DNA of 64,000 nucleotides. It comes from Caldilineaceae bacterium (GTDB taxonomy: Bacteria > Chloroflexota > Anaerolineae > Caldilineales > Caldilineaceae). This document shows, one piece after another, positions 1 to 8,518 of the stretch. Both the position numbers and the translations under genes were made by a program. The notes beneath the pieces were generated by a model. That model did not search any database and was not told the DNA's origin. It was given only the letters and a program-made list of their open reading frames with translations. The stretch lies in assembly GCA_026708085.1 (NCBI GenBank), contig JAPOVP010000175.1, positions 1-64,000 of the forward strand, written 5' to 3'. Every line of letters begins with the position of its first letter. Positions within the stretch are counted from its first letter, which is position 1.

Positions 1-381
1 CTCCGCCCCCGCAACGCCCCCTCTCCTACAACATGCCTCATCGACCTGGTGTCGACATTGGCGACAGGTGCCTGTTCGACCGAGTTTCGCCAGACCACGG
101 TCCACCGTCCCTATCAATTCCCCGTAGGCGCCGGCCCTGTTCCTGCCCTCGCACGCCCTCCTTAGTCGCCCTCACCTTCGCCCCCGGCGCCCCTGTACCC
201 CCGGTCAGAGTACCCTAACTTACGGCCAGGCCTGACGCATGCTCTACCTTTCTCCTTTGACCGGCAACTATTTCAGCCACCGCCGGCTCCACTTCCGCGC
301 CAAGCCATTTCCACCCCATGACAGGGATGCGCGCGCCCGCGCTTCCTTCTCGCACTAAAGACCGCTCGAATGAAAGAATCG
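1..381. other. Gene-free left edge
   Basis: I see no supportable gene here. A 61-codon reading frame at 33-218 is Pro/Arg-rich, has no ribosome binding site and looks like a chance frame in GC-rich DNA. The stretch probably is the intergenic region or 3' flank of a gene outside the window. Confidence 0.5.
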
Positions 382-390
382 TGGTATAGT
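382..390 (+). promoter_or_regulatory. Candidate extended -10 promoter
   Basis: TGGTATAGT matches an extended -10 element (TGn followed by TATAGT) about 44 bases before the GTG start at 434. No good -35 hexamer is visible at the usual spacing, which is tolerated for extended -10 promoters. It would give a 5' leader of roughly 35-40 bases. Confidence 0.35.
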
Positions 391-433
391 ATCCACATGA
401 GTCTCACGGCTTGAGTGTAAAAGGGAATCTGAA

Positions 434-904
434 GTGCCAATTCTGGTCGTCATCATCCTCTTTGCCTGCGCCATAGGCATTGTCCTCGCCCTGATCACCC
501 TCTCTTTGTCGAGGATCAGCGGACGCGTCGTGGAACAGTACAAACAGAAGCTGGACGACGCCAACACGGTCATAAACCAGAACGCCCCACCGGACTCGTG
601 GGTCCAGCCCTTTCGCGCGCGAATAGAGGACGCCCGCGCAGGGAATCTGAACTCTTCCCGGGACGCCTTTTTTGCTTTCTTTAAAGGCCGCGAACGGTCA
701 CTCGAAGAGATCGGGGAGCAGGCCCGCAAGCACTGCTTGAAGCGACTGAAAATGCTGACTTCGTTTATGGAGAAGGGAAACTTTTACGACGAAGACCGAA
801 CAAAGAACATGGTGGTAAACTCGCTCAAGACCGAGTATGAAAAGTGGTCCACCTGCCATTGGACAGACCTGGTATGGGACGAAGACACTGAGACGACAGA
901 TTAG
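434..904 (+). CDS. Small membrane-anchored protein of unknown function
   Basis: 156 residues from a GTG start preceded by AAAAGGGA at a workable distance. Residues 3-25 are a single strongly hydrophobic helix directly at the N terminus (signal anchor), followed by a charged, probably helical cytoplasmic or periplasmic domain (residues 28-140) and an acidic tail. Two Trp and two Cys lie in the last third (C99 region and TCHW near 140). I do not recognise the family. It is transcribed towards the large gene at 956-3763 on the other strand (convergent, 50-base gap) and has a candidate promoter just upstream, so it appears to be a single-gene unit. The coding call rests on the start signals, the TM segment and the protein-like composition; no function is proposed. 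Confidence 0.6.
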   Translation: MPILVVIILFACAIGIVLALITLSLSRISGRVVEQYKQKLDDANTVINQNAPPDSWVQPFRARIEDARAGNLNSSRDAFFAFFKGRERSLEEIGEQARKHCLKRLKMLTSFMEKGNFYDEDRTKNMVVNSLKTEYEKWSTCHWTDLVWDEDTETTD

Positions 905-955
905 AAGCTTCTGGCCGTCTTGGGGCGTCTTGCTCTCCCTTGCCAATCTCGGAAA

Positions 956-3763
956 TCAACCCGCCTCGATTACCACTTTGACCACATCCTTGGGACCTGA
1001 TTCAATTTCAGTCTTGCTCCACCCCCCCTCTGCCGCCTCAAAGTTTCGAGCTGAATCCCCGTCAATGCGAACAGTGTAGCTGCTCACATTCAAACCGCCG
1101 AGCTTCAATTCCGTTCTGTGCCGGTCGCCGCTGCGATTTTCAATACGGAACGCGATCCTTGAGAACTGCATAGCCGCACCCTCAGAATCCAGGTAGTTGC
1201 AATGTAAAGAGATCGGATGATCTGATGCAAAGCCATCGCGCTCTAGCAACAAGTGCATGCGCACGTCTCGCCCGATGACATGCAGTCTCTGACGCAGACC
1301 GTCCCGAGGCCAGATGTCAAACTGTCCTTTATTCACCTCAACCTGCCCGCCATAGGCAAACCAGCCAAATAGCGGATCGTCGGCCAAAACTGTTGCCGCG
1401 GTTCGCAACGCCGCACCGTACCCCAATTCAATCTCGCCGTCGTAGGGCCAGCTTCCCCGCCCGTTGTCCTGTCTGATCCACATACCGCTGTACTTTTCTG
1501 GCGTAATAGCCCAGCCCGACGCACCGTCGTTTTCTTTACCCGGATACCAGAACCCGTAGTCCGATTCCGCCGTTCCCGTATTCATCAGACACCACGAACT
1601 GAGGAAGGAGGCATAACCTAAGCGCAGATAAGGGAAAGGGTCCTCCGCGAAATAGAGGGCGTAGTCTACGATTGCCCACCCTCCCAGCTGCGACATGTAG
1701 CTCAATCCGTATCTGGAAGAATCTCCCCCCCGGTTGTCACCGCCCAAGAGAGTGTATGACGGCTCCACCCAGCCCCGCAGCGCAATGTTGGCCTCGATCT
1801 GCTTCTCCATGAATGCCCTGAAATCTTCCCGGCTGACTTCAGGATGTTCGTACCACAGCTCCTCGTACTTGTCATACCAGAGCCGCGTATCCGGTTCCAC
1901 CTCCCGCGTCAACCCGTACTTTGCTACGGCGTGCGACGTCTCGAAGGCAGTCGTATCAAAAGGATACTCCGAATCAAACGGATACGGATCATCATACACG
2001 AAATACTTGACCTTCTTCTCCCATTCCCCTCGAAGCCAGTCGGCCCGCTCCTGCCATCCCTCTTCCTCCAGCGCCTCGATCAGGTCCACGATCAGCATCT
2101 CGTTGTACAGGCCGAGTCTATACGCCCAGTACCCTTGGGCTCCGTGCGGGAGATCATCCAGTCCGGCAAGCCTGAAGTGGGCTTCCGCCGTCCCAAACGC
2201 CCGCTCCAGGTAGCCCGAACTGTCCAGATAATTCGTCGAACCGGGGTATAGCTTGGCGATCTGGTACATGTGAAAATAGAGCATGATCACATGAGGATAA
2301 TCATAGCTGCGCCAGACATGTTCCAGGCCTTCGCCTCGGGTCCCGAACCCGTGCTCACTGTGCCGGTTCTCATACCAGTTGGGCACGCCATAGATAAAGT
2401 AGGGGTAAGGCTTCTCGACATCCGTGCGCTGCAGCCCGCCCCATACAAATTTCTCGATATAGTACTCGACCGCATCGATCTCCTTCTGCTCCGGAAAATG
2501 CACGTTCTTTGCCGCGATGAACGGTGCCTTCGGTAGAGCCGTGTCGTCGCAAGTCAACGTATAGCCGTACCAGCCGTCGAATCCGCCCGTGTTTTCAGGG
2601 CCCCGCAGTACGGCCTCACGAATGTCCCACACCGAGAAAAGACCCTCGTACCACCTTCCCGTACCTCTGTGCTGCTGTTTGTCTACCAGGAATGCGGTTC
2701 GTTTCTTGACCAAGGTCTCCAACGGCTCGGTGACAAAAAACTCAAGGTTCATGTAGGAACCGTCACCATAGTTTACCGTCAAGAGGTTTTCCCCAAGTCG
2801 CGCAAAGTGTACCCGGTAGCTGCGTGAATCCTCCGGCGTTTCATCCACCAGTTCTATGTTGGTCTGGTCGGGATACTCCGCCGCTATCTCATACGCCTTA
2901 TGCTGTGTCCGAACTGCGAATGTTGCCCCAAGATCGATTGGCACTGTCATTCCCGGCACGACATGAACATCGAATAGCCCTTGCCGGTAAAGGACGTCCC
3001 GCACGCCATCGTAGTCTTCAGCCCACTCCAGGCAAAAGCCGTAAGCAACGCTGTCGCCCTCTGCTCCCTTGGGCGACAGTGTGACGCTTGTATGCGGCTG
3101 GCGCCACGTCCCGCGCCTCTCGCTGCCTCCGGCCAGAACCGAATGAATGTAAACGCGATAGGGCACGCTGGTAGTCGACGGATGAGGGTCGATCTCCTCA
3201 TAGTACTCCAGCTTCGTTCCCGGCTGTGGCGTCATGACCAGGTAGGGACCGACGCCGTTCGGACGCTGCCAAAAGAGAAATGACCCGTGACCCGAAATGA
3301 AACTGTGGCGGGCGACAACCTGTGTATAATTGGCCAGATTGTCGCGCACAAACTGTTTGTTGAACGGCAGCGGCAGACCGATGTCGCCGATCTCAACAGT
3401 CCCATCCGTCTCGTTGTGAATCGCCAGGGTCCACAAAAGGCGGTCCTCCTCCATGCTGAACCGCACCTCCAGCCCCAGCCCGCGCAACCCGTGCAGCAGC
3501 TGTCCGTCGCCGCTGTAGACGAAAGCTCGCGACCCGCTTCCCATCCCTTCAACTGTGCGGATGTCGCCGGAGGAGAAAGTGGTCGCAGACCGCCACGCCC
3601 CTCCGCCAACCCGATAGCCTACAAGCACCTCCCCCAGCGTTTCCCCCGGCGTAACGTATTCGGTATCGTACACATCGTCCTTCAGCTTGAGGCTCTTGAT
3701 TCCGCCCCGGTTCCAATCCAGCAGAAACTGCCCCCGGGACGGCACTGCGTTCTCTGTCATCAT
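956..3763 (-). CDS. Large DUF5695-like protein, probable carbohydrate-active (alpha/alpha-toroid) enzyme
   Basis: 935 residues without signal peptide or membrane segment. The N-terminal third (about 1-300) is beta-rich with many Tyr, Trp and Gly; a central segment around residues 440-560 (PYPYFIYGVPNW, YDYPHVIMLYF) and the following part rich in Trp/Tyr and acidic residues look like an alpha/alpha toroid as in heparinase- or six-hairpin-type glycosidases; the last 130 residues return to beta structure. From memory the overall sequence matches DUF5695 proteins, a family found in polysaccharide-degrading bacteria whose reaction is not established; I could not search. Start MMTEN at 3763 has no close competitor. 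It stands alone between a convergent small gene and a repeat-rich gap. Function inferred only: binding or cleavage of a polysaccharide. Confidence 0.75.
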   Translation of the reverse strand: MMTENAVPSRGQFLLDWNRGGIKSLKLKDDVYDTEYVTPGETLGEVLVGYRVGGGAWRSATTFSSGDIRTVEGMGSGSRAFVYSGDGQLLHGLRGLGLEVRFSMEEDRLLWTLAIHNETDGTVEIGDIGLPLPFNKQFVRDNLANYTQVVARHSFISGHGSFLFWQRPNGVGPYLVMTPQPGTKLEYYEEIDPHPSTTSVPYRVYIHSVLAGGSERRGTWRQPHTSVTLSPKGAEGDSVAYGFCLEWAEDYDGVRDVLYRQGLFDVHVVPGMTVPIDLGATFAVRTQHKAYEIAAEYPDQTNIELVDETPEDSRSYRVHFARLGENLLTVNYGDGSYMNLEFFVTEPLETLVKKRTAFLVDKQQHRGTGRWYEGLFSVWDIREAVLRGPENTGGFDGWYGYTLTCDDTALPKAPFIAAKNVHFPEQKEIDAVEYYIEKFVWGGLQRTDVEKPYPYFIYGVPNWYENRHSEHGFGTRGEGLEHVWRSYDYPHVIMLYFHMYQIAKLYPGSTNYLDSSGYLERAFGTAEAHFRLAGLDDLPHGAQGYWAYRLGLYNEMLIVDLIEALEEEGWQERADWLRGEWEKKVKYFVYDDPYPFDSEYPFDTTAFETSHAVAKYGLTREVEPDTRLWYDKYEELWYEHPEVSREDFRAFMEKQIEANIALRGWVEPSYTLLGGDNRGGDSSRYGLSYMSQLGGWAIVDYALYFAEDPFPYLRLGYASFLSSWCLMNTGTAESDYGFWYPGKENDGASGWAITPEKYSGMWIRQDNGRGSWPYDGEIELGYGAALRTAATVLADDPLFGWFAYGGQVEVNKGQFDIWPRDGLRQRLHVIGRDVRMHLLLERDGFASDHPISLHCNYLDSEGAAMQFSRIAFRIENRSGDRHRTELKLGGLNVSSYTVRIDGDSARNFEAAEGGWSKTEIESGPKDVVKVVIEAG

Positions 3764-3915
3764 ATCGGCTTACCGACCCCATACCTGGCGTTGCAAGAAA
3801 GAATCAGGCAACTACGTCCTTAACTGTGCTCGTTAATGTTTGACCAAACACGATCTGCGGCTATAATGTGCGGCCGAATAGCGCATCCCCGCTACGAAAT
3901 CCCCACTAGCTCCTG

Positions 3916-4040
3916 TTGTTCTTCGCGCCCCTTCTCGGATCAAAGAAAGTTGCTCTTCGCGGCCCTTCGCGTAACTTCGCGGAACAAAGAAAGGTGTTCT
4001 TCGAGTCCCTCTGCTTAACTTCGCGGAAAAAACAAAGGGA
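3916..4040. repeat. TTCGCGG-type intergenic repeat, three units
   Basis: Three imperfect direct units of about 37 bases, each built on the core CTTCGCG..CCTTCGCGTAACTTCGCGG followed by (A)CAAAGAAAG. The same unit recurs at 43.25, 59.57 and 63.58 kb. No reading frame is conserved across copies, so this is non-coding repeat DNA. Confidence 0.8.
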
Positions 4041-4045
4041 ACCAA

Positions 4046-4078
4046 ATGAAGTGGGTCCCAATGTTTGGACCACTTCAT
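4046..4078. repeat. Hairpin resembling a solitary IS3 end
   Basis: ATGAAGTGGGTCC and GGACCACTTCAT form an inverted repeat around an 8-base loop. The middle (TGGGTCCCAATG, TTTGGACCA) is the same as the left terminus of the IS3-like element at 8426, so this is either a leftover IS end or a sequence from which such ends derive. It lies just past the TTCGCGG repeat. Confidence 0.55.
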
Positions 4079-5083
4079 GTTTCGCCAGACGAATCGTGTT
4101 ATTGTGTTTCCGGCGTCGAGTCGGGATGGTAACTATCTGTCGAATTCTCCCAACCCGCCCTCGTCACTCGCGGTGAGGCAAGGCGCGAAGTGTCACGTCA
4201 GGGCGCGTCAAGGTATGGCACGGACCTATAGCCCGCGGGCATGTTGCCTTTGACCTCGTCGCCTATTCTAGCTCCAATGTTCTAGCCTGCAAAGTGAGCG
4301 ATCTTTTCGCCTTGACTACTGGTATTTTGCGCATTGCGTAATTTCCCTGTCTGCATACAATTGGGAGCCCATCCCTGACCCAGGACCGCTGGCTTGACCT
4401 TCCCATTACCCAAATCCACATCAGTTTCCACCGCTCCCAGGGCCAACAGACGAGATGTTGACGCCCTACTGCGCGTCGCTGCAAGTTTCGCACTCGGGCC
4501 TGATTGGGTTGTTCTTGGTGTCGGTTGACGCCTCGTTCTGCAGTGCGCCTGGCCTTTAGGATCTGGCTTCGGGCCGTTTTCTCTGCGCTGTGACATTCCT
4601 TTTCCGATAGAAGTGGGTGCCTCACTCGGACCTGATGGTGGCTACCACTGTTTGGCCGGGAGTAGACTGACGCGCACGAACCGCCAGATGGCGAGCGCGA
4701 AGGGGATTGAGGTGACAATGAAGGCTTCGATTTCGCCGGCGAGAGTGATCTCCGCAAGGTGGATTCCGTCCATGTGTCCCGCCTGTGCCCTGGTCGTCTC
4801 GCAACGTCTAGGGGACTGGCAGAAGCTAAGGCAATACTATACACCCAATTGAGCATTGTTAGACTGCCAATGTCTGCGGTTACGTGTCTCAATTCCGTAC
4901 AAGACCTGAAAAGAGACGGACTGCTACATTATTGACATGATCCTGGCACAATAATGACATGCTAAAGACATACGTACGTGCTAAACTAAAGAACTAAGGA
5001 TCGGTTGGGTTGGCGTCCCCCTATCATCCTAACACTGACAAAACACAATTACCGTCAACGAGACCTAGTCATCCATCCATTTC
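4079..5083. other. Low-density gap with one possible small ORF
   Basis: About 1 kb with no convincing full-length gene. Long frames on the minus strand (4263-4892) are Arg/Ser/Gln-rich and have no start signal. The only protein-like stretch is the 43-codon frame at 4642-4773 listed separately. AT content rises after 4900, near the start signal of the broken gene at 5096. Confidence 0.45.
4642..4773 (-). CDS. Possible 43-residue membrane peptide
   Basis: The minus-strand frame begins MDGIHLAEITLAGEIEAF and continues with a single hydrophobic helix and a basic end (RFVRVSLLPAKQW). The clean acidic N terminus, one membrane helix and positive C terminus are what a real small membrane protein looks like, but there is no clear Shine-Dalgarno sequence and no neighbour that supports it. 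It could be the remnant of a longer gene. Treat as tentative. Confidence 0.28.
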   Translation of the reverse strand: MDGIHLAEITLAGEIEAFIVTSIPFALAIWRFVRVSLLPAKQW

Positions 5084-5620
5084 AAGGAGATTGCCGTGAA
5101 AAGGATTACAGCTGTTTCGTTGGTGTCACTCACCTTATTGGGACTCATCTTATCGAACATTATTTCAAGTAATCTTGGTTCGTAGGGAGTGGGTTCTAGC
5201 TAGTCCTCTGTGCGTTCACGCGTTAACCCAAGTAACGGACCCCAACGGGTTCTCTCGAACATTTTCCACTTGTGGAACGGAGGACAGCTAGACTTGAAGG
5301 ATTCTCAAATTTCAAGACAAGCTACTTACCTGCAATACATGGAACGTATAACTGATTGTGTCCTTGTCGCCTACTTTGAAAATGGAGGCAGTGTCGACAA
5401 TTAAACTCTCGTCAGACTCGTCCATGCGAAGATTGAGGGAGCCTACATCGTAGAACGCTTTCAGCTGGCTACCCGTCTAATGGACGCTCGGAAACTTCTC
5501 CGGATGCAAGCTCTAATTGAAAGAGTCAAGATGCCGGGAAACAGGAAACTTGGCATCTGGCGCTTGACTCATCGTGGTAAAGACTGCGTCGCCTTTTTCA
5601 AAGAGACTAGACTTTCCTAA
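5084..5620 (+). pseudogene. Small exported-protein gene interrupted by three in-frame stops
   Basis: A textbook AAGGAGA at 5084-5090 precedes a GTG start at 5096. The first 29 codons encode a basic-hydrophobic signal-like peptide (MKRITAVSLVSLTLLGLIL...). The same frame then runs through TAG at 5183, TAG at 5201 and TAA at 5402 and ends at 5620, with no frameshift. The later parts read as ordinary protein (FHLWNGGQLDLKDSQ; LGIWRLTHRGKDCVAFF). Read through, it would be about 174 codons. I do not recognise the family. The good start signals and preserved frame argue for a recently inactivated gene; true stop read-through is possible but unsupported. Confidence 0.5.
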
Positions 5621-5716
5621 CCTCCTCTCTACCTTCTCTGGCTGGACTCACTAAGAACGATTAGGATCGCCGCTACAGGGACCAGCACGAGTACAAGCCA
5701 CTAAGGGAAGGACAAT

Positions 5717-5763
5717 ATGAAGATGCGTACAAGAGGAATTTCAGCGTTACTTGCGACTTATGG
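5717..5763 (+). pseudogene. Gene start cut by an IS end
   Basis: GGAAGGAC followed by ATG at 5717 gives a short frame (MKMRTRGISALLATY) that runs straight into IS3-type terminal sequence at 5764. The same arrangement (SD, ATG, about 20 codons, then the IS end) occurs at 8361. It may be the 5' stub of a gene truncated by insertion. Evidence is slight. Confidence 0.25.
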
Positions 5764-5825
5764 TGGGTCCCAACTTTTAGACCTCGAAACGGGTAGAATA
5801 AAGTGCATCCAGACGGATGCGGCTG
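5764..5825. mobile_element. Solitary IS3-family end
   Basis: About 60 bases aligning with the left end of the IS at 8426: TGGGTCCCAA, then a diverged GGACC block, then (A)AAATAAAGTGCATCC/GACGGATGCGGC. The rest of the element is missing, so this is a relic. Confidence 0.6.
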
Positions 5826-6864
5826 TGCGCACGCCACCGTCGGCATTTGGAAATGAGGGTATGGTTGCTCTTGCAGCTGTGATCGGCTGCCTGTGTGTCG
5901 AAATGTTGGCCAGGCTCTTCTGTCCCGTTGCTACAGCCGATGAGGCCGAGGCCAAAGCACTGCAAAGAGGGTGCCGGCCTTGATCAGTCTTGGGCTGGAC
6001 TGCCGCAAGTGTGAGCACTGTTGCCGGGGCGTTGAAGGTCGGTCATCATTGTCGCATTGGAATTGGTCCGGAGGAATCAGCGCGCTGTACTCCTTGCCAG
6101 TCTTGCTCACTGACTGTCTTTGCGGCGAGAACAGGGCCCAAGCAGAGGTCGAGCGAAGCGAGCGCGAGGGTGAGGCCCAGGGCCGCCCGGTGGTAGGTGG
6201 GACGCTGCGATTTTGGGGTGTTGGAGTGTGTTTTGTACCTGATTGAGCCTGAGCGTGGTTCTGAGAGGCTCTGTATGCGAATTTGCGCTCGGCGGCGCCG
6301 ACCGAAGAGTGGCCTTGGCGACGTCTTGGTCGTCCGACGGGAGTAGGAACGGGGCCAGCGCAGGTCTGGGCGCCGAGCCGGAGACCTTCCCAAAACCGGG
6401 ACTGGATCTGGTACCAATGCCGGCGCCATCCGGGGGATGCATTGCCGGCCAAAAGCTTGTCAGTTCTTCGTAGCTGTGTGGAGGTTGAGCTCTTACTGGC
6501 TCTGTGCGATTACCGGCTGCTTTTTCTGATGGTGGCGCGTGTGGTGTTGCCGCGGTCTGCCGCCGCCCGGTAATGGACCCACCCCGGCAGCTTGGCGAGA
6601 GGGCCTTTACCGGCCTGTCCCTAGGTGCCGGCTGCCAACTAGCCCTTGCGGCATCTGTACTGGTCGCGATCAGAAACGGCCCGACGCGTGGCCCTCCATC
6701 TCTTCCTGTGATCCCTCGTCGGTCAGTCGAAACAGCCATAGTCGGGAGGTCCTATAGGTACCCCTTGCCCATTTTAGGGCCTTAGAACGCCTCCGGTGCG
6801 GAAAAATATGTGCCGGCAGACTCAAAATCGGCCATATTCCGCATTTTGGGGAGTTTCAGATTAT
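5826..6864. other. Gene-poor region containing repeat copy 1
   Basis: Several overlapping frames exist on both strands but they are Arg/Pro/Gly-rich and lack start signals. Only the direct repeat copy at 6353-6653 can be supported as structure. Confidence 0.45.
6353..6653 (+). repeat. 300-bp diverged direct repeat, copy 1
   Basis: Starts GGCCAGCGCAGG and ends CCTTGCGGC. It aligns along its whole length with 7533-7844, with many substitutions and short indels. The best conserved block is GGCAGCTTGGCGAGAGGGCC followed by TTTACCGGCCTGTCCCTAGG. Reading frames on both strands stay similar between the copies (for example DPPRQLGERAFTGLSLGAG on the plus strand), so an old gene fragment is not excluded. 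Confidence 0.75.
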
Positions 6865-7386
6865 CTAGTCAAATAACGACGCTTCCTTGAATTCGACCTC
6901 CAGAAATTCACAACCCTGCCATTTCTCAATTATCTCGATGGAGGAAGTGCCGGGCAGAAGCGGATTGTACCGTACTTCCAGAATGCCTGACTCTGGGTAA
7001 AAGCGAGCATCCTTCACAACAGAATCTCCAGGGGTCTCTCCAAACTTCTTCAAGAACTCATCAAGTGTTTCGGGACGGAGTTGGTTGCCGAGCGGCATGA
7101 AATCGTCACCGCCTACGATAATGAGACATGCTTCTCCGTGGGGTTGTGCAGAGCTCACTTCCATTTCGGCCAAAGCTTCTTCCAGTACCTGAATGCGCTG
7201 TTCAATAGCGTCCAGTGCCTGAGTATCTTCCAGAGCCTCTACTCTTTCCGTGAGGTTGGCGAGGGCTCCGGCCAGATTCTCAAGCGTGATTCCGGCTAGC
7301 CTCTCACGCGGAATTACGCCTTGCGCCAACAGCGCGCCAGGCACGATTAAGGCCAGTACGGCAACGATGATCAGAAGGCGTTTCAT
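6865..7386 (-). CDS. Exported coiled-coil protein of unknown function
   Basis: 173 residues. Residues 1-21 are a classical signal peptide (MKRLLIIVAVLALIVPGALLAQ), probably cleaved after ALLA. Residues 38-78 are a heptad-rich coiled coil (LANLTERVEALEDTQ...). The C-terminal 90 residues form a compact domain with two Cys (C87 and C158 approximately) that could pair outside the cytoplasm. AAGGATC lies 6 bases before the ATG, and a TATAAT box with an operator-like palindrome lies about 55 bases upstream. No family recognised. It sits between the two copies of a 300-bp repeat and may have been mobilised with them, but that is only a guess. Confidence 0.7.
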   Translation of the reverse strand: MKRLLIIVAVLALIVPGALLAQGVIPRERLAGITLENLAGALANLTERVEALEDTQALDAIEQRIQVLEEALAEMEVSSAQPHGEACLIIVGGDDFMPLGNQLRPETLDEFLKKFGETPGDSVVKDARFYPESGILEVRYNPLLPGTSSIEIIEKWQGCEFLEVEFKEASLFD

Positions 7387-7426
7387 ATGTGATCCTTTCT
7401 TTCCTTGTGTCCGGTCAAGATTTTTG

Positions 7427-7447
7427 CTCCGTATTACGGAGATTATA
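7427..7447 (-). promoter_or_regulatory. TATAAT -10 with overlapping 15-bp palindrome
   Basis: On the minus strand a perfect TATAAT (7447-7442) is followed immediately by CTCCGTAATACGGAG (7441-7427), a perfect 6-bp-arm palindrome that would cover the transcription start of the exported protein gene at 7386. The -35 match (TGGAAC) is poor. A palindrome in this place is typical of a repressor operator. Confidence 0.4.
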
Positions 7448-7532
7448 CGTCAAGGACGCCGGCGGTTCCACGCACCGACGGAGTGCGCCCTGGGAGGTCC
7501 AGACGTATATTACGTCCCTGGAAGCTGCGGCC

Positions 7533-7844
7533 GGCCAGCGCAGGCCCAGACGCCGAGTCGGACACATGTACAAAACCGGGGCTGAATCTGGCTACATGGC
7601 CGGCACCAATGCCGGCGCCATCCGGGGAGTGCACTGCCGGCCGCAAGCGTGTCAGTTTTTCGCAGCTGTGTGGTGGTTGAGCTCCTGCTGGCTTTCTACG
7701 AATGCCGGCTGCTCTTACTGATGGTGGCGAGTTTGGTGTTGCGGCGGTCTGCCGTCGCCCGGTAAAGGACCCTCCCCGGCAGCTTGGCGAGAGGGCCTTT
7801 ACCGGCCTGTCCCTAGGTGCCGGCCGCCAACTCGTCCTTGCGGC
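7533..7844 (+). repeat. 300-bp diverged direct repeat, copy 2
   Basis: Second copy of the element at 6353-6653, same orientation, about 1.2 kb away. It flanks the exported coiled-coil gene on the other side, so the pair encloses exactly that one gene and its promoter. Confidence 0.75.
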
Positions 7845-7958
7845 TGATGCACGCACTAACTACAGTGAAACGCGGCGATTCTCCGTGCTTGATTTGCTTT
7901 GAAGACTGGCGTAGCTGGAACAGTTGAGGGTGATCCATTGTGCTAAATATGGTGAACA

Positions 7959-8297
7959 ATGATTAAGTATTGGTGGTTGATTTGGCGTCTGGCCGCGACG
8001 TTCGCCATGCTGTCGGTTCCATTCATTTTGCATGAATACTTTGTTGCCTCACCCAAACCGCAACATGTGGATGCCAAGTCTACCGACGAAATTCTAGAAA
8101 GGCTCGACACTATCGAAGAACTCCTCTTGACGCAACAGGAGCTTCTCATTTCTCACTTGGAAAGCCACCGTCAAGAGGCAATGGATCTTGATAACTGCGT
8201 TCAGAATTGCCAAACGGTCCAAGAGATTGAGCAAGAGTATTCTCTGATGCAGCAATTAGAAAGAAATGTCAATATGCTAAATGTACTTCTTGAGTAG
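7959..8297 (+). CDS. Membrane-anchored coiled-coil protein
   Basis: 112 residues. Residues 5-26 form one membrane helix (WWLIWRLAATFAMLSVPFIL), residues 40-75 a coiled coil (ILERLDTIEELLLTQQELL), with two closely spaced Cys (CVQNC, about 87-91) in the last third. No family recognised. The ATG overlaps the stop of an 8-codon frame (GTG at 7935, preceded by GAGGGTGAT), so translation may be coupled to a leader peptide. A hairpin terminator follows at 8322. Base composition is more AT-rich than the neighbouring repeats, which supports a separate origin. Confidence 0.65.
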   Translation: MIKYWWLIWRLAATFAMLSVPFILHEYFVASPKPQHVDAKSTDEILERLDTIEELLLTQQELLISHLESHRQEAMDLDNCVQNCQTVQEIEQEYSLMQQLERNVNMLNVLLE

Positions 8298-8321
8298 CCC
8301 ATCCACTTACCATACACGCCT

Positions 8322-8343
8322 ACGCCCGCCCGTGAGCGGGCGT
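8322..8343 (+). terminator. Hairpin terminator
   Basis: ACGCCCGC and GCGGGCGT are perfect 8-base arms around a 6-base loop, 25 bases after the stop of the membrane coiled-coil gene. The following T-tract is weak (CTATACTCT), so termination strength is uncertain. Confidence 0.6.
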
Positions 8344-8360
8344 CTATACTCTAAGGAACC

Positions 8361-8425
8361 ATGAGTAAAGGGCGCAAGTACAGCATGATTGACATTACTT
8401 TCTTATCCGTTGGCGCAGTGTATGG
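8361..8425 (+). pseudogene. 5' stub of a gene truncated by the IS3-like element
   Basis: AAGGA then ATG at 8361 opens a frame (MSKGRKYSMIDITFLSVGAV) that continues into the IS left end at 8426. Good start signals followed by transposon sequence suggest an insertion into the first codons of a gene; the remainder of that gene is not recognisable after the right IS end. Confidence 0.3.
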
Positions 8426-8518
8426 TGGGTCCCAATGTTTGGACCACGAAGCGGGAAAAATAAGGTGCATCCCGACGGATGCGGCCGGCTCTGATCGGCA
8501 ACGGGCGGTCTGCCGCCA

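Noticed and set aside
4263-4892. 209-codon minus-strand frame
   Set aside because: Arg/Ser/Gln-rich, no start signal and no recognisable motif. Overlapped by the more protein-like 43-codon frame.
5931-6739. Long overlapping minus-strand frames, rich in Arg, Pro and Ser
   Set aside because: No ribosome binding site, low-complexity composition typical of GC-rich shadow frames, and most of it is repeat copy 1. Counted as non-coding.
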